Origin: an uncultured Clostridia bacterium
GTDB lineage: Bacteria; Bacillota; Clostridia; Christensenellales; Borkfalkiaceae
DNA length: 20,968 nt
Direction: 5' to 3'
Assembly (NCBI GenBank): GCA_946628865.1
Contig: CAMOXE010000094.1
Span: 1 to 20,968 of the forward strand
Part shown: positions 7,724-14,764 of the stretch, in pieces
Numbering within the stretch: the stretch's first letter is position 1
How the letters are laid out: each line of letters begins with the position of its first letter
Translations under genes and position numbers: made by a program
The notes under the pieces: model-generated
What the model was told of the DNA's origin: nothing
Seen by the model: the letters and a program-made list of their open reading frames with translations, nothing else
Databases searched by the model: none

Positions 7724-7978
7724 TTACTTCGCCTTTTCGATAATTTCGGCTACTCTCCAGTTCTTGCCCTTGGAAAGTTTTCTCGTCTCGACTATTCTTA
7801 CTTTGTCGCCTATGCCGCATTCGTTGTTTTCGTCGTGCGCCTTGTATTTTTTAGACGTGCTTATCGTCTTTTTGTAAAGAGGATGCAACGCTCTCTGCGC
7901 TACGGTTACGACTACGGTCTTATCCATCTTGTCGGACGTTACGAGTCCGACTCTCTCTTTTCTTAAATTTCTTTCCAT
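7724..7978 (-). CDS. rpsQ: 30S ribosomal protein S17
   Basis: An 84-residue OB-fold protein that binds the 5' domain of 16S rRNA early in assembly. The signature GLVTSDKMDKTVVVTV, HPLYKKTISTSKKYKAHDE and GDKVRIVETRKLSKGKNWRV is complete. It begins with the common MERNLRKERVG. The AGGAAAGA region before the ATG acts as ribosome binding site, 14 bases after the rpmC stop. Confidence 0.96.
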   Translation of the reverse strand: MERNLRKERVGLVTSDKMDKTVVVTVAQRALHPLYKKTISTSKKYKAHDENNECGIGDKVRIVETRKLSKGKNWRVAEIIEKAK

Positions 7979-7992
7979 CTTCTTTCCTCCGC

Positions 7993-8193
7993 TTAAATGC
8001 TCGCCTTGATCTCTCTGGCACGCATTTCGGTCTTTATTCTCGCTATATCCTTCTTCGTAACGCTTATTACGTTCGGATTTTCAAGTTGACCGGTAGCGTG
8101 GCGGAAATGAAGGTTAAAGAGTTCTTCTTTTAAATCGGCGAGTTTCGTTGCCAATTCGTCATCGGTCATTCCGTGAATTTCCTGCGCTTTCAT
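7993..8193 (-). CDS. rpmC: 50S ribosomal protein L29
   Basis: A 66-residue two-helix protein next to the peptide exit tunnel that takes part in docking of trigger factor and SRP. KLADLKEELFNLHFRHATGQ, LENPNVISVTKKDIARIKTE match the family closely. Its start at 8193 follows the rplP stop by two bases, so its ribosome binding site (GAAGG) is inside the end of rplP. Confidence 0.96.
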   Translation of the reverse strand: MKAQEIHGMTDDELATKLADLKEELFNLHFRHATGQLENPNVISVTKKDIARIKTEMRAREIKASI

Positions 8194-8195
8194 AA

Positions 8196-8627
8196 TTAAC
8201 CTTCAACTCCTTCAGTGTTATTTTCTTTCTTTATAAACTTCGTCTTTACGGGAAGTTTGTATCCGGCAAGCCTCATCGCTTCCCTGGCTACGTCTTCGGT
8301 TACTCCCGCCATCTCGAACAGTACTCTGCCCGGCTTTACTACCGCTACCCAGTACTCTACCGAGCCTTTTCCGGAGCCCATTCTCGTTTCCGCGGGTTTC
8401 TTCGTTATCGGCTTGTGCGGGAATATGTCTATCCAGACCTTTCCGCCACGACGGATAAATCTCGTCATCGCTATTCTCGCAGCCTCGATCTGGTTGGACG
8501 TTACCCATGCGGAACTTTCCGCTACCAAACCGTACTCGCCGTATGCAATCTTATTGCCTTTGGTGACCTTTCCGGTCATTCTGCCGCGATGCTGCTTTCT
8601 TCTCTTAACTCTTTTAGGCATCAACAT
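8196..8627 (-). CDS. rplP: 50S ribosomal protein L16
   Basis: A 143-residue protein that contacts A-site tRNA and 5S/23S rRNA near the peptidyl transferase centre. It starts MLMPKRVKRRKQHRGRM, followed by GKGSVEYWVAVVKPGRVLFE and EAMRLAGYKLPVKTKFI. I chose the first ATG, since AGGAGG at the end of rpsC lies 12 bases upstream; the ATG of MPKR would be 18 bases away. MLMPKR is also the canonical start. Confidence 0.96.
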   Translation of the reverse strand: MLMPKRVKRRKQHRGRMTGKVTKGNKIAYGEYGLVAESSAWVTSNQIEAARIAMTRFIRRGGKVWIDIFPHKPITKKPAETRMGSGKGSVEYWVAVVKPGRVLFEMAGVTEDVAREAMRLAGYKLPVKTKFIKKENNTEGVEG

Positions 8628-8629
8628 AA

Positions 8630-9292
8630 TTACGCTTCGCCTCCTTCAAATCTCTTGGCTTCGCCGAGTATCTCGCCTTTATACAGCCATACTTTTATTC
8701 CGATTATACCAAACGTCGTGTGCGCCTCGGCAAAACCGTAATCTATGTCGGCTCTGAGCGTCTGAAGAGGAATAGAACCGTCGTGGTATTGTTCGGATCT
8801 CGCTATTTCAGCGCCGTCCAAACGTCCGCTTACCATTACTTTTATTCCCTTTACGCCCATACGCATAGAACGGGATATCGCCTGTTTCATGCTACGTCTG
8901 AAAGACGCCCTCTTTTCAAGTTGCGCCGCTATCGACTCGGCAATGAGTTGCGCGTCTGCGTCGGGTTTCTTGACTTCTACGATATTTACGGCAACCTGCT
9001 TTCCGCCGGTGATGCGCGCGAGGTTCTTCTTCATTACCTCGATCTCCGCTCCCGCTTTTCCGATCAAAACGCCCGGACGCGCGGTATGGATGGTTATCGC
9101 GATCTTGCCCGCCGCTCTCTCGATGTATACTCTCGATATAGCCGCCGCAAAATAAGTCTTTTTAACGTATTCTCTCAAATCGTGGTCTTCTTTGATGAAC
9201 GCCCCGAATTGTTTCTTGTCGGCATACCACTGAGTATCCCAACCTTTGATTATTCCTACTCTTAAACCGTGCGGATTAACTTTCTGTCCCAT
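8630..9292 (-). CDS. rpsC: 30S ribosomal protein S3
   Basis: A 220-residue protein of the 30S head lining the mRNA entry channel. The N-terminus MGQKVNPHGLRVG is invariant in the family. A type II KH domain spans roughly residues 40-110, with the RNA-binding GKAG at 78-81. The C-terminal domain has RSMKQAISRSMRMGVKGIKV and DIDYGFAEAHTTFGIIGIKVW. The gene ends four bases before rplP and carries its Shine-Dalgarno in the final codons. Confidence 0.97.
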   Translation of the reverse strand: MGQKVNPHGLRVGIIKGWDTQWYADKKQFGAFIKEDHDLREYVKKTYFAAAISRVYIERAAGKIAITIHTARPGVLIGKAGAEIEVMKKNLARITGGKQVAVNIVEVKKPDADAQLIAESIAAQLEKRASFRRSMKQAISRSMRMGVKGIKVMVSGRLDGAEIARSEQYHDGSIPLQTLRADIDYGFAEAHTTFGIIGIKVWLYKGEILGEAKRFEGGEA

Positions 9293-9302
9293 ACCAGCCT
9301 CC

Positions 9303-9689
9303 TTAATTTCTCGCGTCGAGAACTACCGTTATGTGGCTAGTTCTCTTTAAGATCCTGTAGCCTCTGCCTTTGCTCATCGGCTGCATTCTCTTTAAGGTCG
9401 GACCTTGGTCGGCGTAGCACTCCGCAACGAACAAATCGTGCGGATTCATGCTGAGGTTATGTTCCGCGTTCGCCGCTGCCGATTGCACCGCTTTCTTTAT
9501 AGGCTCCGCTCCGGCTTTGTTTACGTTCTCGAGTATCGCTATCGCCTCGTCTACTTTTTTACCCCTGATTACGTCGAGTACTACTCTTACTTTGTAGGGA
9601 GATATTCTTATATACTTAGCGACCGCTCTCGGTCTTTTGTCTTTATTTTCCTCAATTCTCTGAGTCTTTAACTTCATATTCTTAGCCAT
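9303..9689 (-). CDS. rplV: 50S ribosomal protein L22
   Basis: A 128-residue protein whose beta-hairpin forms part of the exit-tunnel constriction, where macrolide resistance changes occur in other species. The core begins AVAKYIRISPYKVRVVLDVI near residue 22, and the hairpin region is MQPMSKGRGYRILKRTSHIT. About 17 residues (MAKNMKLKTQRIEENKD) precede the usual start. GGAGGTAA 9 bases before the ATG at 9689 supports this longer form. Confidence 0.95.
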   Translation of the reverse strand: MAKNMKLKTQRIEENKDKRPRAVAKYIRISPYKVRVVLDVIRGKKVDEAIAILENVNKAGAEPIKKAVQSAAANAEHNLSMNPHDLFVAECYADQGPTLKRMQPMSKGRGYRILKRTSHITVVLDARN

Positions 9690-9704
9690 CGTTTATTACC
9701 TCCG

Positions 9705-9977
9705 TCAGCCCGTAGTCTTGGATCCGGCATGACCTTTGAACGTTCTCGTCGGCGCAAACTCTCCGAGTTTTGAACCAACCATATCTTCGGTTATATATAC
9801 GGGAACGTGCTTTCTGCCGTCGTGTACGGCTATCGTATGACCGACCATCTGAGGGAATATAGTCGAACTTCTCGACCAAGTCTTTAAGACCGTCTTTTTG
9901 TTCTCGGCGTTGAGCGCTTCAACTCTTTGAAGTAATCTCGCCTGAACGTAAGGTCCTTTCTTTACGCTTCTTGACAT
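9705..9977 (-). CDS. rpsS: 30S ribosomal protein S19
   Basis: A 90-residue head protein that contacts S13 and the A-site finger. MSRSVKKGPYVQARLLQRVE, WSRSSTIFPQMVGHTIAVHDGRKHVPVYI-type motifs and LGEFAPTRTFKGHAG identify it over its whole length. It follows rplB by 15 bases with an AGGAGGA site before the ATG. Confidence 0.97.
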   Translation of the reverse strand: MSRSVKKGPYVQARLLQRVEALNAENKKTVLKTWSRSSTIFPQMVGHTIAVHDGRKHVPVYITEDMVGSKLGEFAPTRTFKGHAGSKTTG

Positions 9978-9992
9978 ATTCTTCTATCCTCC

Positions 9993-10820
9993 TCAATTAA
10001 CTCTCTTGATAATGAATTTATCGGTCTTGTTCTTCTTCTTTCTCGTCTTGTAGCCGAGTGCGGGCTTGCCCCACGGAGTGAGCGGACCTGCATGACCTAT
10101 CGGCGAGCGTCCTTCACCGCCGCCGTGCGGGTGATCGTTCGGGTTCATTACCGAACCTCTTACCGTCGGTCTTATGCCCATGTGTCTCGTCTTTCCCGCT
10201 TTACCTACTCTTACGATTTCGTGGTCCAAGTTTCCGACCTGTCCGATCGTAGCCTTGCACTTTACCGAAACGTATCTCATTTCGCCGCTCGGCATTTTTA
10301 AAGTAGCCATCCCGTTCTCTTTAGCCATAAGTTGAGCGGCCATGCCCGCAGCCCTTGCGATCTGTCCGCCTTTGCCCGGCTGAAGTTCGATGTTGTGGAT
10401 CGTGCTACCTACGGGTATGTTCTCGATCGGAAGCGCGTTACCCGTCTTGATGTCCGCGTTTTCGCCGGACTCAATTTTGTCGCCCACCGAAAGCCCGAAC
10501 GGTGCGAGGATATATCTCTTCTCGCCGTCCGCATACACCAAAAGCGCGATGTTCGCGGATCTGTTCGGATCGTACTCGATACTCTTTACTACCGCAATGA
10601 TACCGTCTTTATTTCTTCTGTAATCGATAATGCGGTATTTTCTCTTGTTTCCGCCGCCTCTGTGACGAACGGTTATTCTGCCTTGCGCGTTTCTACCCGC
10701 CGTGTGTCTTTGATCTTCCAAAAGCGATCTCTCGGGAGTAGTCGTAGTTATCTCTTCAAACGTGCTTACCGTCATGAAACGGCGAGCCGATGAAGTCGGT
10801 TTATATCTCTTTATACCCAT
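9993..10820 (-). CDS. rplB: 50S ribosomal protein L2
   Basis: A 275-residue protein required for subunit association and peptidyl transferase activity. The N-terminal OB-fold part holds RHRGGGNKRKYRIIDYRR (52-69). The central SH3-like domain and the C-terminal NPNDHPHGGGEGRSPIG (227-242) follow, with His230 in the place of the conserved E. coli His229. Length and motifs are normal. GGAGGAAT lies 7 bases before the ATG. Confidence 0.97.
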   Translation of the reverse strand: MGIKRYKPTSSARRFMTVSTFEEITTTTPERSLLEDQRHTAGRNAQGRITVRHRGGGNKRKYRIIDYRRNKDGIIAVVKSIEYDPNRSANIALLVYADGEKRYILAPFGLSVGDKIESGENADIKTGNALPIENIPVGSTIHNIELQPGKGGQIARAAGMAAQLMAKENGMATLKMPSGEMRYVSVKCKATIGQVGNLDHEIVRVGKAGKTRHMGIRPTVRGSVMNPNDHPHGGGEGRSPIGHAGPLTPWGKPALGYKTRKKKNKTDKFIIKRVN

Positions 10821-10836
10821 TTGTTATTCCTCCCAA

Positions 10837-11124
10837 TTACTGCAACGAATCGAAGAAAGCAATTCCCTTGCTGTCTTTCTTTAAGGTTACTATCGCTTTT
10901 TTGTAGTCTGACGTATAACCCTGACTTCTGCCCATTCTCTTTAATTTGCCGTGGCAGTTAGCCGTGTTTACTTTTTCAACCTGCACGTCGAATCTCTTTT
11001 CTACTTCGAGTTTGATTTCCGTCTTGTTGGCGTCTTTCGCTACGACAAAGGTGTACTTCTTATCCTTTATCATAGAATAACTCTTTTCGGAAAGAATCGG
11101 TCTAAGTATTACTTCTCTTTCCAT
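10837..11124 (-). CDS. rplW: 50S ribosomal protein L23
   Basis: A 95-residue protein at the tunnel exit and main docking site for trigger factor and SRP. ILRPILSEKSYSMI and KYTFVVAKDANKTEIKLEVE are family signatures. The C-terminus matches the short bacterial form. Its ATG overlaps the rplD stop by one base (TAATG), so translation is directly coupled to L4. Confidence 0.95.
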   Translation of the reverse strand: MEREVILRPILSEKSYSMIKDKKYTFVVAKDANKTEIKLEVEKRFDVQVEKVNTANCHGKLKRMGRSQGYTSDYKKAIVTLKKDSKGIAFFDSLQ

Positions 11125-11789
11125 TATTCTCCGTCAGCCTCCTTTTCCTCTTCTTCGTCGCCTTCTACTATATATGCGTCTTGCAATTTAAGCACGGCGT
11201 CTTTCGCTATTACGACCACTGCGTTTTTAACTACTTCGTAAGTGCTGAGTTCATCTATCGGCATAGTGCTTAAACCGTAAATATTTCTCGCAGCCCTTAT
11301 CACCAACGCGTCGTTGTCGTTCATTACCATAAGAACGGTCGAATCGAAGTTGAACGCCTTTAAAAACGCCATCATCTCTTTAGTCTTACCGTCTTTTACC
11401 GCTATCTCGTCGATAACGTAAAACTCGTTATCCGCAATCTTTTTGGAAAGCGCCGAGAAAAGCGCGGTACGCTTGGCGGTCTTGTTCATCTTCTTGGAGA
11501 AGTCTCTCGACTTCGGCGCAAACACTACTCCGCCCTTTATCCACTGCGGCGCCCTCGTCGAACCTTGACGAGCGTTGCCCGTGCCTTTTTGTCTCCAAGG
11601 CTTTCTGCCGCCGCCGCGAACTTCGGTCCTCGTCAACGTACCTTTCGTTCCCTGACGATCGTTCGCAAGCCTCGTTACGACCGCTTGATGAATAAGCGGC
11701 TCGTTGTATTCTATCTCGAACAAGTCCGCGGAAAGTTCTATCGTTCCCGTTTCCTTACCGTTCATATTATATACTTTAACGTTTGCCAT
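11124..11789 (-). CDS. rplD: 50S ribosomal protein L4 with acidic C-terminal tail
   Basis: A 221-residue exit-tunnel protein. The extended loop RTEVRGGGRKPWRQKGTGNA, followed by RQGSTRAPQWIKGGVVFAP, lines the tunnel. The globular domain has KKIADNEFYVIDEI and NIYGLSTMPIDELSTYEVV. The family usually ends near residue 205-207; here it ends in a strongly acidic stretch (VEGDEEEEKEADGE). In E. coli L4 represses its own operon through the leader; no such role is shown here, though the leader upstream has attenuator-like structure. Confidence 0.96.
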   Translation of the reverse strand: MANVKVYNMNGKETGTIELSADLFEIEYNEPLIHQAVVTRLANDRQGTKGTLTRTEVRGGGRKPWRQKGTGNARQGSTRAPQWIKGGVVFAPKSRDFSKKMNKTAKRTALFSALSKKIADNEFYVIDEIAVKDGKTKEMMAFLKAFNFDSTVLMVMNDNDALVIRAARNIYGLSTMPIDELSTYEVVKNAVVVIAKDAVLKLQDAYIVEGDEEEEKEADGE

Positions 11790-11799
11790 TTTCTCTTCC

Positions 11800-12429
11800 T
11801 CACTTCACCGTATCGGTAACCGTTATTATTCCGCCTTTCGGTCCGGGGATAGCGCCTTTTATCAAGAGTACGTTTCTCGCCGCGTCTACCTTTACCACTT
11901 CAAGATTTTGTATCGTTACCCTTTCGTTACCGTACTGACCGGGCATATGCTTATTCTTGAATACCCTCGACGGCGAACTGTTCGCACCCATAGAACCCAC
12001 TTCTCTGTGTACGGGGCCTACGCCGTGCGTCATCTTGAGTCTGTGTTGATTCCATCTCTTTATAACGCCAGAAAATCCGTGACCTTTCGTCATACCCACT
12101 ACGTCTACCTTGTCGCCCTCGGCGAAAGTTTCGACCGTAAGCACTTGTCCTACCGTATACGCGGATATATCGTCGAGCCTGAACTCTTTAAGCACCTTAT
12201 GCGGCGCTACGCCGGCTTTTTTGAACTGACCCGCTTCGGGTTTGTTGAGCGCTTTCTCTTCTACAGCGCCGAACGCTACTTTCAAGGCTTCGTATCCGTC
12301 TTTTTCCTTAGTCTTTATCTGGACTACCGGACAGGGACCTGCCTCTACTACGGTGACGGGGATTACTTTTCCGTCTTGGGAAAAGATCTGCGTCATACCA
12401 AGTTTCTTTGCAATGATTGCTTTATTCAT
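11800..12429 (-). CDS. rplC: 50S ribosomal protein L3
   Basis: A 209-residue assembly initiator with an extension that reaches the peptidyl transferase centre. MNKAIIAKKLGMTQIF starts the protein, and the central extension includes GHGFSGVIKRWNQHRL, THGVGPVHREVGSMGANSSP and RVFKNKHMPGQYGNERVT, a form seen in Clostridia. A strong GGAGGTGA lies about 9 bases upstream of the ATG. It is the second gene of the operon, 34 bases after rpsJ. Confidence 0.96.
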   Translation of the reverse strand: MNKAIIAKKLGMTQIFSQDGKVIPVTVVEAGPCPVVQIKTKEKDGYEALKVAFGAVEEKALNKPEAGQFKKAGVAPHKVLKEFRLDDISAYTVGQVLTVETFAEGDKVDVVGMTKGHGFSGVIKRWNQHRLKMTHGVGPVHREVGSMGANSSPSRVFKNKHMPGQYGNERVTIQNLEVVKVDAARNVLLIKGAIPGPKGGIITVTDTVK

Positions 12430-12463
12430 AGATAAAGTTCACCTCCGTATATTGTTTTTGTTT

Positions 12464-12763
12464 TTACAGTTTGATTTTTACGTCTACGCCTGCGGGAAGA
12501 TGGATGCTGTCGAGTATTTTGGCGTTCGTGGAATATATGTCGATAAGTCTTTTGTGAGTTCTTATCTCGAACTGCTCTCTGCTATCCTTGTACTTGTGGG
12601 GCGAACGAAGAATTGTCACCACTTCTTTTTCGGTGGGAAGGGGTATAGGACCGCTCACTTTCGCGCCGGCTTTCTTCATCGTCTCAACGATTCTTTCCGT
12701 TGCCTGGTCTACCATCTTGTGGTCGTAAGCCGCAAGTTTGATTCTGATTTTCTGACCTGCCAT
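12464..12763 (-). CDS. rpsJ: 30S ribosomal protein S10, first gene of the cluster
   Basis: A 99-residue head protein; in E. coli S10 is also NusE, a partner of NusB in antitermination. KIRIKLAAYDHKMVDQ, GPIPLPTEKEVVTILRSPH and DSREQFEIRTHKRLIDI match the family closely. It is only slightly shorter than the usual 102 residues. GGAGGTAG lies 6 bases before the ATG. It is preceded by a leader of about 250 bases rather than by tuf or fusA, so the str operon is not directly attached here. Confidence 0.97.
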   Translation of the reverse strand: MAGQKIRIKLAAYDHKMVDQATERIVETMKKAGAKVSGPIPLPTEKEVVTILRSPHKYKDSREQFEIRTHKRLIDIYSTNAKILDSIHLPAGVDVKIKL

Positions 12764-12783
12764 TTTTCTACCTCCGTTTTATA

Positions 12784-12858
12784 CTAACGTTTTATCAACT
12801 TTGCCGTGTGTGTCGAGCATATCCGCATAAAAAAATCACTCGCCGCTGTGTATTTCAT
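12784..12858 (-). other. Possible 24-codon upstream ORF in the S10 leader
   Basis: An ATG at 12858 follows AGAAGGA with about 9-base spacing and opens a frame of 24 codons (start MKYTAASDFFMRICS, end KLIKR) with a TAG stop 21 bases before the rpsJ start. The ATG lies in the loop of the terminator-like hairpin and the reading frame crosses its 3' arm and the T-run. A translating ribosome would therefore disrupt the hairpin. The short length means it could be chance. Confidence 0.25.
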
Positions 12859-12866
12859 GCAAGTGA
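12829..12866 (-). terminator. Terminator-like hairpin in S10 leader (candidate attenuator)
   Basis: On the transcribed strand TCACTTGC (12866-12859) pairs with GCGAGTGA (12843-12836) over 8 base pairs with one G-U, a 15-base loop, followed directly by seven Ts (12835-12829). An alternative stem ATTTCA/TGAAAT (12869-12864 with 12857-12852, loop CTTGCA) uses part of the same 5' arm and is mutually exclusive with it. The large loop makes the terminator only moderately stable. Attenuation of the S10 operon is inferred from the position and form only. Confidence 0.45.
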
Positions 12867-13023
12867 AATCCTTCTGCTTTATCCTCGCAGTTAGTCGCAA
12901 GAGTTAAACTCTCACATTTGTCAACGAAAATTATCTTCCCTACCTTACGTTTGGGGTATATCCCCACAAAAAGGCGAGGTTTAAAGTAACTTTTCGTCTC
13001 AACCCATATAACACAGCGTATCA

Positions 13024-13052
13024 ATTTTACTAAATCAAGGAAATATTGTCAA
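13024..13052 (-). promoter_or_regulatory. Sigma-A promoter of the S10 operon
   Basis: TTGACA at 13047-13052 and TAAAAT at 13024-13029, separated by exactly 17 bases, read toward rpsJ. The -35 box is directly preceded by about 40 bases of A and T tracts (13053-13094), resembling an UP element for the RNA polymerase alpha subunit. The predicted start of transcription is near 13017. Confidence 0.85.
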
Positions 13053-13134
13053 GCGTTTTTATAGACTTTTTAAAACTTTTTTAAAAATTTTTTATCCGCC
13101 GTGAATTTTGGTATATATTATATATTGATTATAT

Positions 13135-13167
13135 GCGTAAGCCCTATCGTCGCCGACGGGCTTACGC
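13135..13167. terminator. Inverted repeat ending the proS-to-esterase gene group
   Basis: GCGTAAGCCC (13135-13144) and GGGCTTACGC (13158-13167) form a perfect 10-base-pair stem around a 13-base loop that can itself pair (GTC/GAC). It lies 24 bases after the esterase stop and before the S10 promoter, so it probably ends transcription from the right. The T-rich side is on the plus strand; on the minus strand the stem is followed by ATATAATCAATATATA instead of a clean T-run. Confidence 0.6.
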
Positions 13168-13190
13168 GCATTTTCGTTTTGTTCGTATTT

Positions 13191-13820
13191 TTAAGCGTCA
13201 ATCTTTCTGAAAGCCGCAAGCCAGGCGTCCGCTATGAGTTTCCCGCCCGCTACGTCCGGATGAACGCCGTCGTATAAGTAATACGCCGCACCGTGTTTCG
13301 CCGCCGCCTCGTCCAACTTCTCCTGGAGCGGCACGAATTCCGCGCCGTATTCTCTCGCGAGTTTTTCGACAACTCTCGCGTATTTCTTGACTTCGCAAAA
13401 TTCTTCGTAGCGCTCTTCCGTTGCACTACCTTTTAACACGAACGGCTCTAACAAAATAAACTTTGCGTTCGGCAACCTTTCCTTAGTGTCCTCTATAAGC
13501 ATACGGTAAACTTTTTCGTAGCGCTTTATGTCTACGCCGTTTTCGGCGAATATTTCGTGCCAAACGTCGTTTATACCTATAAGAATACTTATAACGTCCG
13601 GCTCTAAATTCCACAAATCGCATTTTATGCGCGCGTATAAATCCACAACTCTGTTGCCGCTTATTCCGCGATTGATAATATCGTACTTCTCGGGATTTTC
13701 ACCCATAAGCGTACTCGACGCGTAATTAACGTAGCCCACGCCGTAGCTGAACGCGTTTTTGTCAACTTCGCGACTTCTGCCCATATCGGTTATTGAGTCG
13801 CCGTAAAAGAGTATTTTCAT
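13191..13820 (-). CDS. SGNH/GDSL-family hydrolase (esterase)
   Basis: A 209-residue cytosolic enzyme with no signal peptide or membrane segment. The SGNH blocks are all present: GDSITD with nucleophile Ser9 (block I), RGISGNRV with Gly55/Asn56 (block II), IGIND with Asn84 (block III), and DGVHPD with Asp184 and His187 (block V). The family hydrolyses ester bonds, often acetyl groups on sugars or acyl chains; the substrate here cannot be read from the sequence. It is close to the intracellular lysophospholipase or carbohydrate-esterase-like group. AGGAGA lies 6 bases before the ATG. It is 26 bases downstream of the LysR gene with no terminator between, so the two are probably cotranscribed. 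Confidence 0.88.
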   Translation of the reverse strand: MKILFYGDSITDMGRSREVDKNAFSYGVGYVNYASSTLMGENPEKYDIINRGISGNRVVDLYARIKCDLWNLEPDVISILIGINDVWHEIFAENGVDIKRYEKVYRMLIEDTKERLPNAKFILLEPFVLKGSATEERYEEFCEVKKYARVVEKLAREYGAEFVPLQEKLDEAAAKHGAAYYLYDGVHPDVAGGKLIADAWLAAFRKIDA

Positions 13821-13846
13821 AAACTATCTCCTATTAATAAATTTTT

Positions 13847-14755
13847 TCAGTTGTCGGTTATAAGACTTTCGTCGTCCAAAAGCCGTATAAATTCCTTGAC
13901 CGCAAACGTGCGGATCGAAACGTCTTTATTGAGTATTACGCCCGTGGCTCTTAGCGGCAACGACGGCGATACCTTTATTTCGTGAAGTTCCTTTTTGGCG
14001 AGCGGGTCCAAGATAAATCTTCTCGGAATACACGCTATCCCAAGCCCGTTTTTCGCCATTTCGATCAGTAGTTCGACAGACCCCGCCTCAAATTCGGGAA
14101 CAATCGTGATATTGAGCGATTCAAGAAAGTTTATTATCTCTTTCGTAGTCGTGGTGGAACTGTCGAGCATAAGTATCGGATAGTTCGGAATATCTTTTAA
14201 GTCGATAGTCTTATCGAAGAGATTAGCGTACTTATCCGACGCAACGAATATGTCTTCGAGCATACCCGTTTGTCCGGTAAGCATTACGTCCTTATCGTAT
14301 ATGGGAAGATTTACGAACCCAACGTCCGCCTTTCCCGACTTTACGAAATCGAGCGCCTCTTTCGTCGTGCTGTCTTTAAAGGAGATATTTACGTTCGGAT
14401 ACAGATCGTGATACTTCTTAATGTACGGCATCAAAAAGTGCGTGACCGTCGTCGACGCCGCGCTTATCGTAAGCGAGCCGGTTGCGATGTTTTTGAGTTC
14501 TTTGAACTTGTCCTCCGCTCCGTCAAGCATCTTTATCGCCTTTTCGACTATATCGAAAATCTGCTTGCCGCCCGAATCGGTAAGTTCCATGCCGCGGCTT
14601 ACGCGGTTGAAGAGTTTTCCGCCGAGTTGGGTTTCGAGTTGCTTTATCGCCTGCGATACGGCGGGCTGAGATATGTACAACTCTTCCGCGGCTTTCGTCA
14701 GACTTCCCACTTTCGCTACGGTATAAAACACTCTGTATAAATCGAGATCTACCAT
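13847..14755 (-). CDS. LysR-family transcriptional regulator
   Basis: A 302-residue protein with the N-terminal winged helix-turn-helix (residues about 3-62, including GSLTKAAEELYISQPAVSQA and LETQLGGKLFNR) and a C-terminal periplasmic-binding-like effector domain (about 90-295). The DNA-binding half is close to the CysB/CbbR-type consensus; the effector and targets are unknown. Many LysR regulators control a divergent neighbour, but here the genes on both sides run in the same direction, and I see no obvious T-N11-A operator next to it. AGGAGG overlaps the mnmE stop, 5 bases before the ATG. Confidence 0.92.
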   Translation of the reverse strand: MVDLDLYRVFYTVAKVGSLTKAAEELYISQPAVSQAIKQLETQLGGKLFNRVSRGMELTDSGGKQIFDIVEKAIKMLDGAEDKFKELKNIATGSLTISAASTTVTHFLMPYIKKYHDLYPNVNISFKDSTTKEALDFVKSGKADVGFVNLPIYDKDVMLTGQTGMLEDIFVASDKYANLFDKTIDLKDIPNYPILMLDSSTTTTKEIINFLESLNITIVPEFEAGSVELLIEMAKNGLGIACIPRRFILDPLAKKELHEIKVSPSLPLRATGVILNKDVSIRTFAVKEFIRLLDDESLITDN

Positions 14756-14764
14756 ATCTGCCTC

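Larger units (their letters stand above)
12764..13023 (-). promoter_or_regulatory. S10 operon 5' leader
   Basis: About 250 untranslated bases separate the promoter at 13024-13052 from the rpsJ ATG. In transcript order I see a short hairpin TGGGG-ATATA-CCCCA (12952-12966), an inverted repeat AGAGTT/AACTCT (12900-12912), a CTGC/GCAG pair, then a terminator-like hairpin with seven Ts (12829-12866), and finally the rpsJ ribosome binding site. Long leaders upstream of rpsJ are a common place for r-protein feedback control. I do not recognise a described riboswitch or r-protein leader class here. The open frame spanning this leader (12836-13024) starts inside the promoter and is not a believable gene. 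Confidence 0.6.

Noticed and set aside
11704..12435. 243-codon plus-strand open frame opposite rplC and rplD
   Set aside because: Antisense shadow of strongly conserved ribosomal protein genes; no ribosome binding site or family resemblance. The same applies to the plus-strand frames at 14270-14740, 17549-18145 and 19102-19716.
12836..13024. 62-codon open frame across the S10 leader on the minus strand
   Set aside because: Its TTG start lies inside the -10 box region with no ribosome binding site, and the product resembles nothing known; the region is better explained as an untranslated leader.
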